NCBI GenBank assembly: GCA_963930645.1
Contig: OZ005651.1
Coordinates: 327,822,527 to 327,886,526 of the forward strand
Length of the DNA stretch: 64,000 nt
Source of the DNA: Salticus scenicus
Taxonomy: Eukaryota > Arthropoda > Arachnida > Araneae > Salticidae
Reading direction: 5' to 3'
Made by a program: the position numbers and the translations under genes. Of this stretch, positions 1-11,299 are shown piece by piece. The notes beneath the pieces were generated by a model that was not told the origin of the DNA, searched no databases, and saw only the letters and a program-made list of their open reading frames with translations. How positions within the stretch are numbered: position 1 is the stretch's first letter; the number at the start of each line of letters is the position of its first letter.

Positions 1-204
1 TATTGATACACTGCAATTCGAAAATTATTACATTAATAAAAAAGAGAAAAATTACATTTTTAAAGGAATGGCAAAAATCTAAATTTGCTTTTGTTTGTAT
101 TTTAATATTTTTTTAGTTATAAATGCACAGAAATTATATATCTGCTGAAAAACCTTTCCGTCAAGTTATTACCTTAATATAAAGCTTCTACAAACACACA
201 CTTT

Positions 205-1290
205 AACCATTTGAAGGGCGATGGTATATATCATATTCCTTCTACTTTTAATAAAAAGGGGGAAAAATTCGCCTTGGATTTTTTATTTATTTATTTATTA
301 TTATTTTTTTTTTTTAATAAAAAATTATTTTTATAACTTAGAGAAAAACTTCATTCATTTATTCTCTTTTAACACTGTTTGTAGATTCTGGCAGCTTTTT
401 TTTTTTTTTTTTCTTAATGAGTAAAATTAGATTGCCTCTCAAAAGGTTAATAAATCAGTATCTTCAAAAATAAATATGAAATGGTTGGAGAACCCTATCA
501 AGGTAAATTAAAATTTTCAATAACTATGAAGTAGGAAAACGTACATAAATAAAATTTAAAAAAATTAAACTTTCAGATGTTGCTCGTATAATTTAATTAA
601 CTTATCATTATTACCTATAACAGCAAGAATTAGTGAAAAAATAATAAAAATACGAAAGATATCCCCCAATTAATGTTTAATACCTTTTTGCATAGTATTG
701 TGTACATAAGAATTGATAATTAAGTACTAGAATTATGAATATCAATATCTAAAGAAAATTAGTTACTTGAATTTTATATGCTGTATTTCATGAACTTTTA
801 ATTAATTCCCATTTATGTAATTTATTTTTTTAATCTTTTCAGGGGCGGTTGTTGCATAGTGCAACAACAAATTTTAATTCAAAATTGCAAAACCTACCCC
901 GGAAATATTTTCATAAAATTTTTCTTTTATAACTTAAACGAATAACTTCAATTATTTCGTGTCTTTTAATATTTTTGGTGATGGGCCTGGGATCGAATCC
1001 CGGAGAAGACATGGATGTATTGTCCCTGTTAGGATTAGCGATGACCGCCCATTGGGTATCCCTTCACAAATGGTCATCAATTCGGCGACCCCCCGGCCAA
1101 TGCTTAGTCGCAAGTGCCGCGCCATTGGAAAAAAAATACATATATATATATATATATATATTGTTGGTGATTTCTCGTGAATTTTGATTTTAAATGAAGA
1201 AAATTTGCTTGCCCCTGAAAGGGTTAACTTATGAAATGAACACCAGTCGTATTTCAAACAAAATAATTCATACTCTATGAAGAGATGTTC
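205..1290. repeat. Diverged ~0.6 kb direct duplication, second copy split by a SINE
   Basis: Two stretches, about 205-545 and 835-1290, align in order. Shared landmarks are an AGGGCG-like start, TTATAACTTA followed by AACTTCA and ATTTCGTG/TTATTC, then a segment with TTGCCTCTCAAAAGGTTAA (copy 1) or TTGCCCCTGAAAGGGTTAA (copy 2), and CTATGAAG near the end. The second copy is lengthened by the SINE at 983-1163. A 9-bp perfect hairpin, GTTGTTGCA-TAG-TGCAACAAC, lies at 848-868. No reading frame is conserved between the copies, so this looks like old non-coding duplication. Alignment was by eye and the limits are approximate. Confidence 0.5.
983..1163 (+). mobile_element. 5'-truncated tRNA-derived SINE (SINE-A) with 8-bp target duplication
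   Basis: The element begins at a pol III B-box-like sequence (GGGATCGAATCCC, about 989-1001). It continues through a GC-richer body (CGACCCCCCGGCCAATG near 1086) and ends in an A-run plus (TA)n. TTGGTGAT occurs immediately before (975-982) and after (1164-1171), a target-site duplication that supports retroposition by target-primed reverse transcription. No A box is visible, so the copy is truncated inside the tRNA-related head and is presumably inactive. Short open frames on both strands are accidental. SINE status is inferred from B box, tail and duplication together. Confidence 0.75.
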
Positions 1291-4187
1291 CCCACAAAAA
1301 AGTATCAACGCTTTGCGATCAAATTAATTATGTGAAAATTTAATTGCAGTTAAAATGAAACACATTAAATAAATAATTTAAAACAGAATATTTATGTGTA
1401 AAAGTTTTTAAAAAATCCTTTCAAGTACATCTCAATGATGCCAATGATCAGACATTAGAACTACCTGCGAATATTTGTGTAACAAAAATTTACATAACTA
1501 TTGAAAACAGGATTGAAATACGAATGTTTTCACTTAACAATTCAGTTTTAAATTAAAAATAAATATTAAACAATTTATTACTTATTTTAGAAAGATTGTT
1601 TTAAATTAGGGTTTTGTAAATTTTTACTAAACATAGACAGTTTCATAAGGTTTATTTTGTCTCTCTATCTAAAAAAAAAAAAAAAAGTAGATTTCCTTGC
1701 AAAATTATTCATCAGAGAAAAATGTCCAGAACAAATAATATGATATTTTGTTATTTTTAATGGCAATAGTTGCTACTAATATTATAAAAATAAATTTAAT
1801 TAATTTAATTACATAATTAAGGCACCATAAAAATTTGTTTAATAGAGAGGGCCAATATACAGATATTGATACAGATAATGCAAAACGTTATCACAAATAT
1901 CGATGAACATTAATTTAAAGAACGAAAGTGGTCAAATGCTTTCTTTTGGAAAGTCAATAAGCGCTAATTTATAATTAATAAAACATACAAATGTCATGAT
2001 GAATTACAAAATTTGTCCCTAATTTAAAAAATGAAAACACGATTGAACGAAGATAGGATTCTGACTCTTTAAAGAATTAAGGTACAAATATATTAGACAA
2101 CTAATTTTTCTCTCTTTCGTAATGATAAATGTTCATAATGAATAAAAGCTTTCATGGCAAAAGTTATAAAATGCACAGTTTATAAATTACATAAAAATTT
2201 CTGAATACAAAATTTCAATTTTATAAAGAAGTCTTCGTTTACTCTACATTTCTCAGCATACTAAGACATATGACTGCGTTCGTAATTTTTTTTCAAAAAT
2301 ATAGAAAATTAAATATGCATGTTCTTAATTTATATGCGATATTAAATCATAAAAATAATCATTAATGTAGCAATTTTTTTTTCAAATAGATCGGCAAATT
2401 TTAGGAAAAAAAATCGACAAAATTTACCCCTTAAAATAGTGATAATACTAATAATACGCATAATACTAATTAATAATATGTTGTCTCCTACACCAGATTC
2501 AAGTTAATAAAATTTTATTTTCTTTATACTATATACTATTATTGTCTTTACCTGTATTAAGAACTAGATGTTTAATTATACTATCATAAATAACTAAATT
2601 ATAGCAGGTTTTGTGAGGGAAAAAAAACTTATTTTTAAAATTTTATATAAAAACGCCTATAAAATTATGAAATTTACTATAGTACATACATTTTGGTCCA
2701 AAACACAAATAGACAAATAGAGAATATTCATATAAAGTTTCCGTAGATTATATTTAAAGTTTTTGGTAAGATAAAATTTATCACAAACATAGAAATAACG
2801 GAAAAATATTTTTGCAGAAAACGCATTTAAAATTTAAATTTTTACACAATAATTAATGTTAGATACGGGGTTCTAACTGCTATAAAGTGCTATAATTTTT
2901 ACTACATAAAACCAAAGCAGTCTAAGTATACCTAAATATTGCACTTTTTAATAACGTTATGAATAAATTTTCAAAATTTCCTGCGCTTAACAAACAACAT
3001 ATTAGAAATAGAAAAAGAAATTATCAATAAGATATTAAAATTTTGTTTTGGGTATCGGTGATTATGTGTATTTCTGTAAAAGATTGCAAACCAACAAATC
3101 TTTCAATCACGGAAATGTGAAAATTTCTGTTGTTTAACAAATATGAATTATTGTTAAAAGTCACTTCATGAATAAAATGATATACTTACAAAGGCAATTT
3201 TTAAAAATTTACATTTTTAACATATTGTTTAAAGATGTTTTTAGTGAAATATTTTTAATAGTTATATTATTTAGCACTGATTTTTTGCAAATGCCTATAT
3301 TTTCTTAAAATAAATAAATAAACAAATAAATAAACAAAAATTACGAAATAATAACTCAGAAGAAAAATCTTGTAATAGAAATTTTCAATTATAGCAGTTA
3401 AATGCATTGAAAGACTGGCGTTCATTGATAAATATCTAAAACTTAGTAAGCATCGTAATTTTTGCTATTTGCTTACATTATTTTCTCTCAATCACGCGAC
3501 AGTTTTTGTAAAAGCGTGAGTTTTTAATGCTGTTTTCACTGAACAGTTTTTTAGAGTATATTAAATTGATGATCATTTCACCATGAGATTAAAAATATCA
3601 TAATAATTCAAAGATAAACCTTATTTATATTATATAAGTGCATTATAAAGAAAATAAAGCTCAGTGAGCGAATATATGAGATAGAACGTTAAACTGACTC
3701 ATTTTACATTCAAAATAAAATTTTAGTTTTTCAGGCTGTAAGAATTAGAAATCTTATTAATAATGCCTCAGACATGTAAAACACACGAATTTACAATTTT
3801 CTCTTTGATTGTTCTTCTTTTCCTTTGAATAATTTATTTTTATTATTAACAGAAAAGTTGAATGCAAAAATTTGAACAACCACATTCAAATATCAAATTA
3901 AATATTCATTAAAATATATGCGATTTTAGACAGTTCACTTAAAACTGTTAAGAGATAAATGATTTTACGAATGAATTACTAATACTTACATGACCTTTTT
4001 CTTACATATTATTTCTAAAGTAAATACTTTGTGCTAAATGTAATATACAATTATGTAAAAATATTTGCGAATCAGGTGAACTATGCTGAACATTGAAAAA
4101 CAAAAATTAAAGCAAATAATTAAATATATCAGCAACAAAAGAAATTTTTACAGTTATTAGATGTTGGTATTGGTGTGAGGTTTAAGG
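1291..4187. other. AT-rich non-coding stretch
   Basis: No gene or element is recognisable. Frames on both strands are closed by stops within a few dozen codons. It holds a poly-A run at about 1671-1686 and an imperfect (AAAT)/(AAAC) microsatellite at about 3308-3340. Confidence 0.6.
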
Positions 4188-4393
4188 CCGGTTGACTACA
4201 CTAGGGTCCTAGGCCGGGGTGTGGTGCCCTCGGTGAGGGGAGTTTTTCTAAGGGGTGCTAGCCCTTTTTTATGCGAGTTTCGAAGAAAACTACGGAAAAC
4301 TCCGAACGGCCAGATCGACGAGCGATATCTCTCATCAAGCCCGGCACTTACCATCGATTACCTTTGAGCGCAAAACCGCTCGGCCACTACGGA
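4188..4393 (-). mobile_element. SINE-B copy 1, tRNA-derived, minus strand
   Basis: This is one of four copies in the window (also about 30252-30460, 32335-32536 and 48195-48384). Read on the minus strand it starts with GGCCGAGCGGTTTTGCG, an A-box-like segment of Leu/Ser-type tRNAs. A degenerate B-box region (GCCGGGCTTGATG) follows, then GGCCGTTCGGAGTTTTCC, and the 3' body ends ACTCCCCTCACCGAGGGCACC. The shared order of head, TTCGGAGTTTTCCG segment and 3' body defines the family. The B box is eroded, so transcription is doubtful. The two open frames here read the element in the opposite orientation and are not genes. Confidence 0.75.
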
Positions 4394-4745
4394 TATTTGA
4401 AAAAACATTATTTGAAAACAAAGAAGACCAGAAAATTGTTTATTACGCCTTACTAACAGCTTTCCATTTTATTATTCGTGCTCCTACACATATAACAATT
4501 TAAAAGTAAAAAAAGGTGCTGAGTTATTTCCTTTAAATAACGTATTTCTTCTGTTTTCATTCTATTTCTTTTTACGAATACATTTTTTGGATAATTCAAA
4601 AAGAATATATTACGATTACTCTCAATATTCGGTGGGGGTGAGCAAAAAAATTAATAAACGTTTCGTAATTTAAATTTTAACATTGTTCTAATTTTTTTTA
4701 AATGTTTCGAAATATTACTAATAAAATCTGGAGTGACTCCACTCG
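4394..4745. other. AT-rich spacer
   Basis: Nothing supportable lies between the SINE and the next element. A small imperfect palindrome (GAGTGACTCCACTC, about 4731-4744) sits just outside the element that follows. Confidence 0.6.
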
Positions 4746-4894
4746 ACTTTCCGAACATTAAGTAACTACTAACAGTTTTGTAGATAAAATAAAGAAAGAT
4801 GAGTTGCTAAACAAACAAAAAAGAGTAAACCATAACAGACTGTTTGAGTATTTTTCTCCATATATCACACGAGGTTTTATTTAACGCTACTGAA

Positions 4895-5545
4895 CTTTGA
4901 GCCCTTAGATCATAAGGATAAAGAATTTTTCGTTGTGTCCCTGTAAAAATCTATAAATGCTAGATTCACCAAAATGCTTATAGTTAGTGCAACAGTGATT
5001 TATAATATTCATACAAATTTTCAGCTCAATTGAATAAGGCGTTTAGATGCTATCGCTGGTCTCATAGGCCATAAAGATAAAGAATTTTTCCTTGTCTCCC
5101 TGTAAAAAAACTGTAAGTGCTAGATTCACCAAAATCTATACAGATTGAGTATCTGTGACCTATAATATGTGTATAAAGTTTTTGCTCAATTGAATAAGGC
5201 GTTTAGATGCTATCGCACTTTTAAAAATTTGGCAAAGAATTTTTCTTTGTGTCCCTGTAAAAAAACTATAAGTGCTAGATTCTCCAACATCTATACAGAT
5301 TGAGTATCTGTAACCTATAATATGTGTATAAAGTTTTTGCTCAATTGAATAAGGCGTTTAGATGCTATCGCACTTTTAAGATTTTGGTCCCTTGGCCATA
5401 ATGATAAAGAATTGTTCTTTGTGTCCCTGTAAAAAAACTATAAGTGCTAGATTCACCAAAATCTATAGGTTTCGTACTATGGTGACTTACAATATACGTA
5501 CCAACTTTCAGCTTATTCGAACAAAGCGTTTAGACGCTAGCGTGT
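4895..5545 (+). repeat. Tandem core of family 1 element, four units of ~156-172 bp
   Basis: The motif GTGTCCCTGTAAAAA (or GTCTCCCTGTAAAAA) recurs at about 4935, 5093, 5249 and 5421. Each occurrence is followed by TGCTAGATTC and later by TTGAATAAGGCGTTTAGATGCTATCG. Units 2 and 3 are most alike. Unit 4 diverges toward its 3' end, where it runs into the microsatellite. Confidence 0.85.
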
Positions 5546-5550
5546 TCACT

Positions 5551-5614
5551 CACAGACATACACACATACATACACACATACATACACACATACATACATA
5601 CACACATACATACA
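5551..5614 (+). repeat. ACAC/ACATAC microsatellite inside family 1 element
   Basis: This is an imperfect run of CACACATACATA units directly after the tandem core. Its position is typical of the microsatellite block in HINE/DINE-type elements. Confidence 0.85.
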
Positions 5615-5706
5615 TCATCGTAAAAATAGTGAAAATGGACTCGTTGGATCTCGAAACGTATAGAAACATCAAAATCTCGAATTCGGATTTTTGACATGAT
5701 TACAAT

Positions 5707-5734
5707 ACTTTCCTCACTATAGTGTTCGGAAAGT
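5707..5734 (+). other. Terminal hairpin of family 1 element
   Basis: ACTTTCC (5707-5713) pairs with GGAAAGT (5728-5734), enclosing the inner palindrome CACTATAGTG (5715-5724). A stable stem-loop at the 3' end is characteristic of rolling-circle elements, where it is thought to act in termination. Confidence 0.75.
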
Positions 5735-6714
5735 AAAAAAATAACTGCATAATTAGAAGAAAATGTCTTAAATATCTGCCTTTTATTTTATAAATTAGAG
5801 TAACTATGCGCGATACTAATGTTTTGACAGAACAGTATTTATTTTCATGCGTTATTTAGATATTTCATGCGTTATTTATATTTTAAAAATTAAAGCAAAA
5901 ATTATGAATAAAACAGATATGTTCCACATTTGCCATTTCCAAACAAATTTTTCTCCATTAAAATATGGATAATTTTTCCGCATTTTGTGAACTTTGTTAA
6001 TTTTTTTTTAGTAGGGTAAAAAGAAAAAAAAAACATCGTAAGCTGATGTTCTTTTTTCCAGGTGATAACTAATTCTCCCCTTACCATCCAAAAAATTGTC
6101 CTTATTTTCCGTTTTCACACTCATGAGCTTCTAACGTTAAGTGAAATTGCCAAGGGGATCTACCGTGTATGTAGGGGTGGATATTCAATGTACTCTCCCT
6201 CTGTATTTCAAATGCATCGCAGCTGTTTGCATACGCTTAGGGGGTTGAAAATAAGTAAAAAAAAAAAAAAAAAGAAAATGGAGGGGGTTGTTGTGTTTTC
6301 ACATACAGAGGAACATACAACGAAAGTGGTGTTAACGCACAACTTAATATTTAATTTCTACTTCAAACTTTTCGTTGTTAAATTTTGTTAAAACCCTTTT
6401 TTAACCGAAACAATTTTGAACTGTGATATCGGGCTTCATAATACCGACGTACGTGACATTTCAATGCAGCAAGCAGCTAAATATGCTTCAATTTATACAA
6501 ACATGGGCAAGATAACATAAACACGTAACACAATTCCTTCAAAAAATTTAAAATCCATTAAAGTGGGCAAACACACACAAAAAAAAAAAAAAAAAAAACT
6601 AAAATTTAAATCCTTCATACCTATGAATTTGGGTTTGCATATACTTACATACTATGGTATTAGGAACTTATTTATCATATATTTAATTTATAATAATCAA
6701 GATTTATATTTCTT
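5735..6714. other. Non-coding spacer with short direct repeat
   Basis: TTTCATGCGTTATTTA occurs twice, at about 5845 and 5864. Between about 6060 and 6260 the sequence is less AT-rich and non-repetitive but has no recognisable coding frame. Poly-A runs sit at about 6257-6273 and 6579-6598. Confidence 0.55.
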
Positions 6715-6733
6715 CAGAGTTGCCGGCATTTTA

Positions 6734-6877
6734 TTCCGAAGTATTTTTAGCCCCGCCTTTATTTGACATCACTTTATTTATCGAATACATTTCTTTAGCA
6801 TATCACTACGATAATATATATATACTGTTTAAAAAAAGGTGGTATGGAATAGAGGCGGAACTAAAAATGCTCCAGAA
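6734..6877. mobile_element. 144-bp MITE with TA target duplication, nested in the left terminus
   Basis: The 24-bp terminal inverted repeats start TTCCGAAGTATTTTTAG (6734-6757) and pair with GGCGGAACTAAAAATG...CAGAA (6854-6877), with four or five mismatches. TA flanks both sides (6732-6733, 6878-6879). Removing the element restores the terminal sequence seen at 15818-15863, apart from two bases. TA duplication and size fit a Tc1/mariner-type MITE. Internal sequence has no coding capacity. Confidence 0.85.
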
Positions 6878-6889
6878 TAAGGTCATTGT

Positions 6890-7160
6890 GCCTAAATGCG
6901 ACGTGATTTTTGGTAAGTTTATCGCATTTAGAAACTTATGACATTTTAGTAAACAAATAATTATGAAAAGAAAGAAAAAATGGTTGAATATTATACTCAT
7001 AGTTCTAAACTAGTGTTTTGTGTCATTTTTTTTTTTCAAGAAATTAAAAAAATATCAATAATTTATGAAAATATATACCAGCGTCGCATTTAGGAAATTT
7101 TTGTCGCATTTAAGGTACTATATCCTAAATGCGATGTTCACACTCCCTAAATGCGATAAT
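6890..7160. repeat. Left subterminal motif cluster (CCTAAATGCGA and complement)
   Basis: Copies occur near 6890 (CCTAAATGCGAC), 6919 (ATCGCATTTAG), 7084 and 7103 (GTCGCATTTAGG, GTCGCATTTAAGG), 7128 and 7152 (CCTAAATGCGAT). They lie in both orientations, while intervening sequence is unrelated to the right end. Such arrays are typical transposase-binding subterminal repeats; that role is inferred. Confidence 0.75.
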
Positions 7161-7194
7161 GCATTTAATGCATGGGAGCTACTTTAATGTTATT

Positions 7195-7223
7195 AACACT
7201 TTCCAACAAGGTTGAAAAGTGTT
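7195..7223 (-). other. Terminal hairpin of copy E1
   Basis: AACACTTTCCAAC-AAG-GTTGAAAAGTGTT is a 13-bp stem with one mismatch and a 3-base loop. The same hairpin recurs at 12289-12317, 12956-12984 and 17362-17390, and in decayed form at about 15323-15349, each time at the microsatellite-proximal end of a copy. Confidence 0.85.
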
Positions 7224-9743
7224 TATGACTTCAGTTTGTCTGTCCGTCCGTCCGTCTGTCAATCCGCGCTCTAACTCCCGTAAATATTTATGGAATTTCT
7301 TGAAACTGATATATGTTATTCAAGATTACTATTGGACGGTCCCTATTGAAAATGGAGTTCATACCTCTACTAGTTTGTGTACAGGGACACCCGAAATTAT
7401 TTCAAAGCATTGTGTTCTATGAGAGGTATTTCTACAAACCATATTTTCTTACCTTTACTGTAGACATATCTTAATGAAATTGAAATATGTTATTAAAGTT
7501 TACTATAGGATGTTTTCTGTATAAAATGGAGGAAATATCACCATCGGTTTATGTACAGGGACACTCAAAAGCATTCCAAAGCATCGCGTTCTATGAGAGA
7601 TATTTCTATAAATCAAATTTTAATAACTTTACTTTCCACGAAGTTTTTGGAAATTTAAATATGATATTTATATGCACAAAAGAATGCTTTGCCCAGAATA
7701 TAGCATGATTAGCATTAGATTTACAGGGTGGCACAAAAATATCCAGTTACATTAACAGCTATTAAAAAAAATGGCTAGAATTGTACTTTCGTTTACGTTA
7801 AGCGTTTTTAACACATTCTAACATTTTTTAAGGGTGAATATGATACCTCTACTGGTTTGTGTACAGGGACACCCGAAAGTATTTCAAAGCATTGTGTTCT
7901 ATGAGAGGTATTTCTATAAACCATATTTTCATACCTTTACTGTAGACATATTTTAATGAAATTGAAATATGTTATTCAAGTTCACTATCGAACGTTCCCT
8001 ATTGAAAATGGAGTTTATACCTCTACTGGTTTGTGCACCGGACACCCAAAAGCATTCGAAAGCATTGTGTTCTATGAGAGGTATTTCTATAAACCATATT
8101 TTCATACCTTTACTGTAGACATATCTTAATGAAATTGAAATATGTTATTCAAATTCCCTATTGGATGTTTCCTGTATAAAATGGAGGAAATACCACCACC
8201 GATTTATATACAGGGACACTCAAAAGTATTCCAAAGCATTGCGTTCTATTAGAGATATTTCTATAAATCAAATTTTAATAACTTTACTTTCCACGAAGTT
8301 TTTGGAAATTTAAATATGGTATTTATATGCACAAAAGAATGCTTTGCACAGAATATAGCATGATTAGCATTAGATTTACAGGGTGGCACAAAAACATCCA
8401 GTTACATTAAGAGCTATTAAAAAAATGGCTAGAATTGTACTTTCGTTTACGTTAAGCGTTTTTAACACATTCTAACGTTTTTTAAAGGTGAATATGATTT
8501 CAGTTTTGTGTATCTGCCTGTCCGCCTGTTTGTCTGCCTGTCTGTCTGTCCGAGCTCTAAATCTCATAAATATTTATGGAATTTCTTCAAAGTGATATAT
8601 GTTATTCAAGTTCACTATCGGATGTTCCCTATTTAAAATGGAGTTTACACCTATACTGGTTTGTGTACACGGACACCCGGAAGCATTTCAAAGCATTGTG
8701 TTCTATGAGAGGTATTTCTATTGGTTTTACTGTAGACATATCTCAATTAAATTGAAATATGTTATTTAAGTTCGCTACTGGATGTTTCTTGTATAAAATG
8801 GCGGAAATACAACCACCGATTTATGTACAGGGACAGTTAAAAATATTCCAAAGCATTGCGTTCTATGAGAGATATTTCTATAAATCAAATTTTAATAACT
8901 TTACTTTCCACGAAGTTTTAGGAAATTGAAATATGTTATTTATATGCAGAAAAAAATGCTTTGCATAGAATATAGCATGATTAGCATTAGGTTTACAGGG
9001 TGACACAAAAATATCCATTTATATTAAGAGCTAATGATAAAACAATTCTAGAATTGCACTTTCGTTTACATTAAGCGTTTTTAACACTTTCTAACATTTT
9101 TAAGTGTGAATATGATTTCAGTTTGTGTATCTGTCCATCTGTCTGTCCGTCTGTCTGCCCGCGCTGTAACTCCTGTAAATATTTATGGAATTTCTCGAAA
9201 CTGATATATTTTATTGATGTTTACTATCGGATGTTCCATGTTGAAAATGGAGTGAATATCTCTTCTGGTTTGTGTGCAGGGACACCCAAAATCATTCGAA
9301 AGCATTGTGTTTTATGAGTGTTATTTTTATAAACATTATCCCTATAGAATGTTCCCCATTCAAAACGACATTAATAGGTCCTGTACAACTAGTTTGTTTA
9401 CAGGGACAACAACAACAACAACAAAAAATGCCAATGCATTACGGTTTAGGATAGAATTTTTTGAAAGTTAAGTCTTTCTACTGCAAAAATCATAAAAATA
9501 TTGAAATGTATTGTTAATATTCTAAAATAATGTTTTGTATAGAATATGGTATGATTAACTTTCTGATTTAAAGGGCTACACTAAAATATTCAGAGAGATC
9601 AAAAGCTGTAATTATAATTTAATGGCTGCATTTTATTTTGCGTTAAGCCTTTTTAACTCTTTCCAAAATGCCTAAGAGTAATTTTAAAATCAATTAGTCT
9701 ATCTGTATATTTTTCAGCCCTTCTGTCTGTTGTGTGATAACGT

Positions 9744-10505
9744 TGTAAAGTTTGCGTTGACGCAATCTCCATCTTAACTTAATTAGATCACTAAATGGAT
9801 AAGTAAGAGAACACAAGACTTGAATTAACAATAACTAAAGTTTATTTGAGCAGATTAATGGGGAGGGTGGCCTGGCAATTAAACTAGCTCAGTCAGTGTA
9901 TTACTCAATCAAAATATATATATCAACAATTAAATTAGATTATCTTAAATATCTCACCCCAGAAAGCAATTGAAGGTGTAGCGACGGTTGCACTCGTAAC
10001 TCCACTGCTGCGACTTCACTTTCGATCAGATGATTCCCTACAGATCGAAATTCACTTTCACGAGCGCTAGCAAATACTCGTACTAACACTCATCATGACT
10101 TATTCCTCACTCCTCTAAATTTCTACTACTCAATATTCGCCAAAGTAAGACTTTCAACAATCCACTATAATACTCCGATATCCACACTATAATATGCTCC
10201 GACATCCACTATAATATCCTACAACATCCACTATAATATCTTCCAACATCCACTATAATATCCTCCAACATCCACTCCCATCTACTAAAACCATCGCCAT
10301 TTTATACTTCTTCCTACATCCTCCTCTCTCTTCATTTCAATCCGTCCTTTTAAAATCACTTCTAATTTATCTAACATTCAAAATCTAAGTCTTTCATTGC
10401 AGCACCCTGCCGACACAAAGCTAACTCGACCTCAACTTTCGCCGAGTCACTGGCGACGAAGCGATTTTAACCGTTGTGGTGACGTTCTGACGTCTCAACC
10501 TCACA
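9744..10505 (-). mobile_element. Solo LTR (762 bp), minus strand, 4-bp target duplication ACGT
   Basis: On the minus strand it starts TGTGAGGTTGAGACG and ends AACTTTACA, giving TG...CA ends. ACGT flanks both sides (9740-9743 and 10506-10509). A TATA-like AGTATAAAATGG lies around 10292-10303 and an AATAAA signal around 9840-9845, placed as expected for U3-R-U5. Other family-2 copies (for example 11120-11200 and 18460-18540) lack this block at the same position, which confirms an insertion. There is no internal gag/pol, so this is an LTR-LTR recombination remnant. The 4-bp duplication and TG/CA ends suggest a Ty3/Gypsy-type element. Confidence 0.8.
10156..10277. repeat. 22-bp minisatellite inside the LTR
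   Basis: About five copies of CATCCACTATAATATCCTCC plus two bases, the last three almost perfect. They lie in the presumed U3, where repeats often carry transcription signals. Nothing further can be claimed. Confidence 0.8.
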
Positions 10506-10602
10506 ACGTAGGCAAAGAATATTAAAAGTTATTCGGTACAACAACTACGTACAGTTGGAAGGTGTTACTAATCAATGGGTACTGCATGATTTTTCTTTCT
10601 TG

Positions 10603-11247
10603 TTTAAGTCTTAACGTGTTTTCAATTTCTGTATCTATGTGCCCGAATCTCCATTTGTCTATCTGTCCGTGTACCGCACTTAACGTCCGGAAATATTTTC
10701 TGAATTTTTAAAAAAATGTATATGCTGTTCATATTCACTATTGAATGTTCCCAAATAAAAAGGGCATTAATAGGTACTGTACAACATGTTTATGTACAGG
10801 AACGCACAAAAAATGCCAATGCGTTGCATTTTAGGACATACATTTTTATAATTGACATTTAAAGAACTTTCATACTGTACTTTCAACTGTAAAATCATAA
10901 AGAAATTGGCATTTATTGTTAATTTGCTAAAATAATGTTTTGTATAAAATATGATTTTGTTAACCTTCAAATTTACAGGGCTACACTGAAATTTTCAGGT
11001 AGATTAAGGGCTGGAATTACAATCGAAGGGCGACGGTTTCTTTTGTGTTAAGCATTTTTAACACTTTCAAACAGTGTTTAAGAATGATTAGGAATTCAAT
11101 TAGTCTGTCTGTATGCCTTTCAAAACTACTGTTTGTTTGTTGTGTGAGTAGGTACAGAACTTTCAAAGTTATAAGATACAACAATTACGTGCAGTTGGAA
11201 AGTGTTAATAATCATTGCGTAATGCATGATTTTTCGTTCTTTTTTTA
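10603..11247 (-). mobile_element. HINE-like family 2, copy E2, shortened
   Basis: It follows E1 head to tail. It has a decayed hairpin remnant (TCTTAACGTGTTTTCAA) and a GTCT-rich segment near 10660, one GTACAGGAACGCAC core unit, a TACAGGGCTACAC unit near 10974, and the 5' end block at about 11130-11247 (GTGCAGTTGGAAAGTGTTAATAATC then GCATGATTTTTCG). TTAACACTTTCC and GGAAAGTGTTAA thus sit near opposite ends as inverted subterminal repeats. Confidence 0.6.
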
Positions 11248-11299
11248 TAGTTTATAAAATACTTAATACCACATAACTATTTCAAGATAAAATGTTGTG

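Larger units (their letters stand above)
4746..5734 (+). mobile_element. HINE-like (Helentron-type) non-autonomous element, family 1
   Basis: The ends are inverted copies: ACTTTCCGAACATTAAGT at 4746 and the complement of ACTATAGTGTTCGGAAAGT at 5734. Inside are four tandem core units, then an ACACATAC microsatellite, a unique ~85 bp segment, and a terminal hairpin. No target duplication is visible (left flank CACTCG, right flank AAAAAA). This order of inverted subterminal repeat, tandem core, microsatellite and 3' hairpin without target duplication is the plan described for Helentron-associated elements such as DINE-1. Family assignment rests on architecture and end sequence, with no Rep/helicase present. 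The overlapping frame with a Thr-His repeat is simply the translated microsatellite. Confidence 0.7.
7195..10602 (-). mobile_element. HINE-like family 2, copy E1, interrupted by a solo LTR
   Basis: Read on the minus strand, the 3' end is the hairpin at 7195-7223, preceded by a GACGGACGGACAGAC microsatellite (7236-7262). The rest is long tandem repetition with TACAGGGACACCC (plus strand) about every 180-200 bp, grouped into ~600-650 bp higher-order units whose junctions (GTTAAGCGTTTTTAACAC) lie near 7800, 8452, 9072 and 9642. The 5' end block, with CAGTTGGAAGGTGTTACTAATC and GCATGATTTTTC, lies at about 10550-10602 beyond the LTR. The plan equals family 1 in opposite orientation. Chance open frames (Cys/Val/Ser-rich) come from the GTCT microsatellite and are not genes. 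Confidence 0.65.

Noticed and set aside
952..1308. 118-codon minus-strand and 70-73-codon plus-strand open frames
   Set aside because: They translate the SINE body and its (TA)n tail in three different frames on both strands, with no domain and no conserved start.
5392..5694. 100-codon frame with Thr-His repeats
   Set aside because: Lies entirely in the HINE-like element and reads through its microsatellite.
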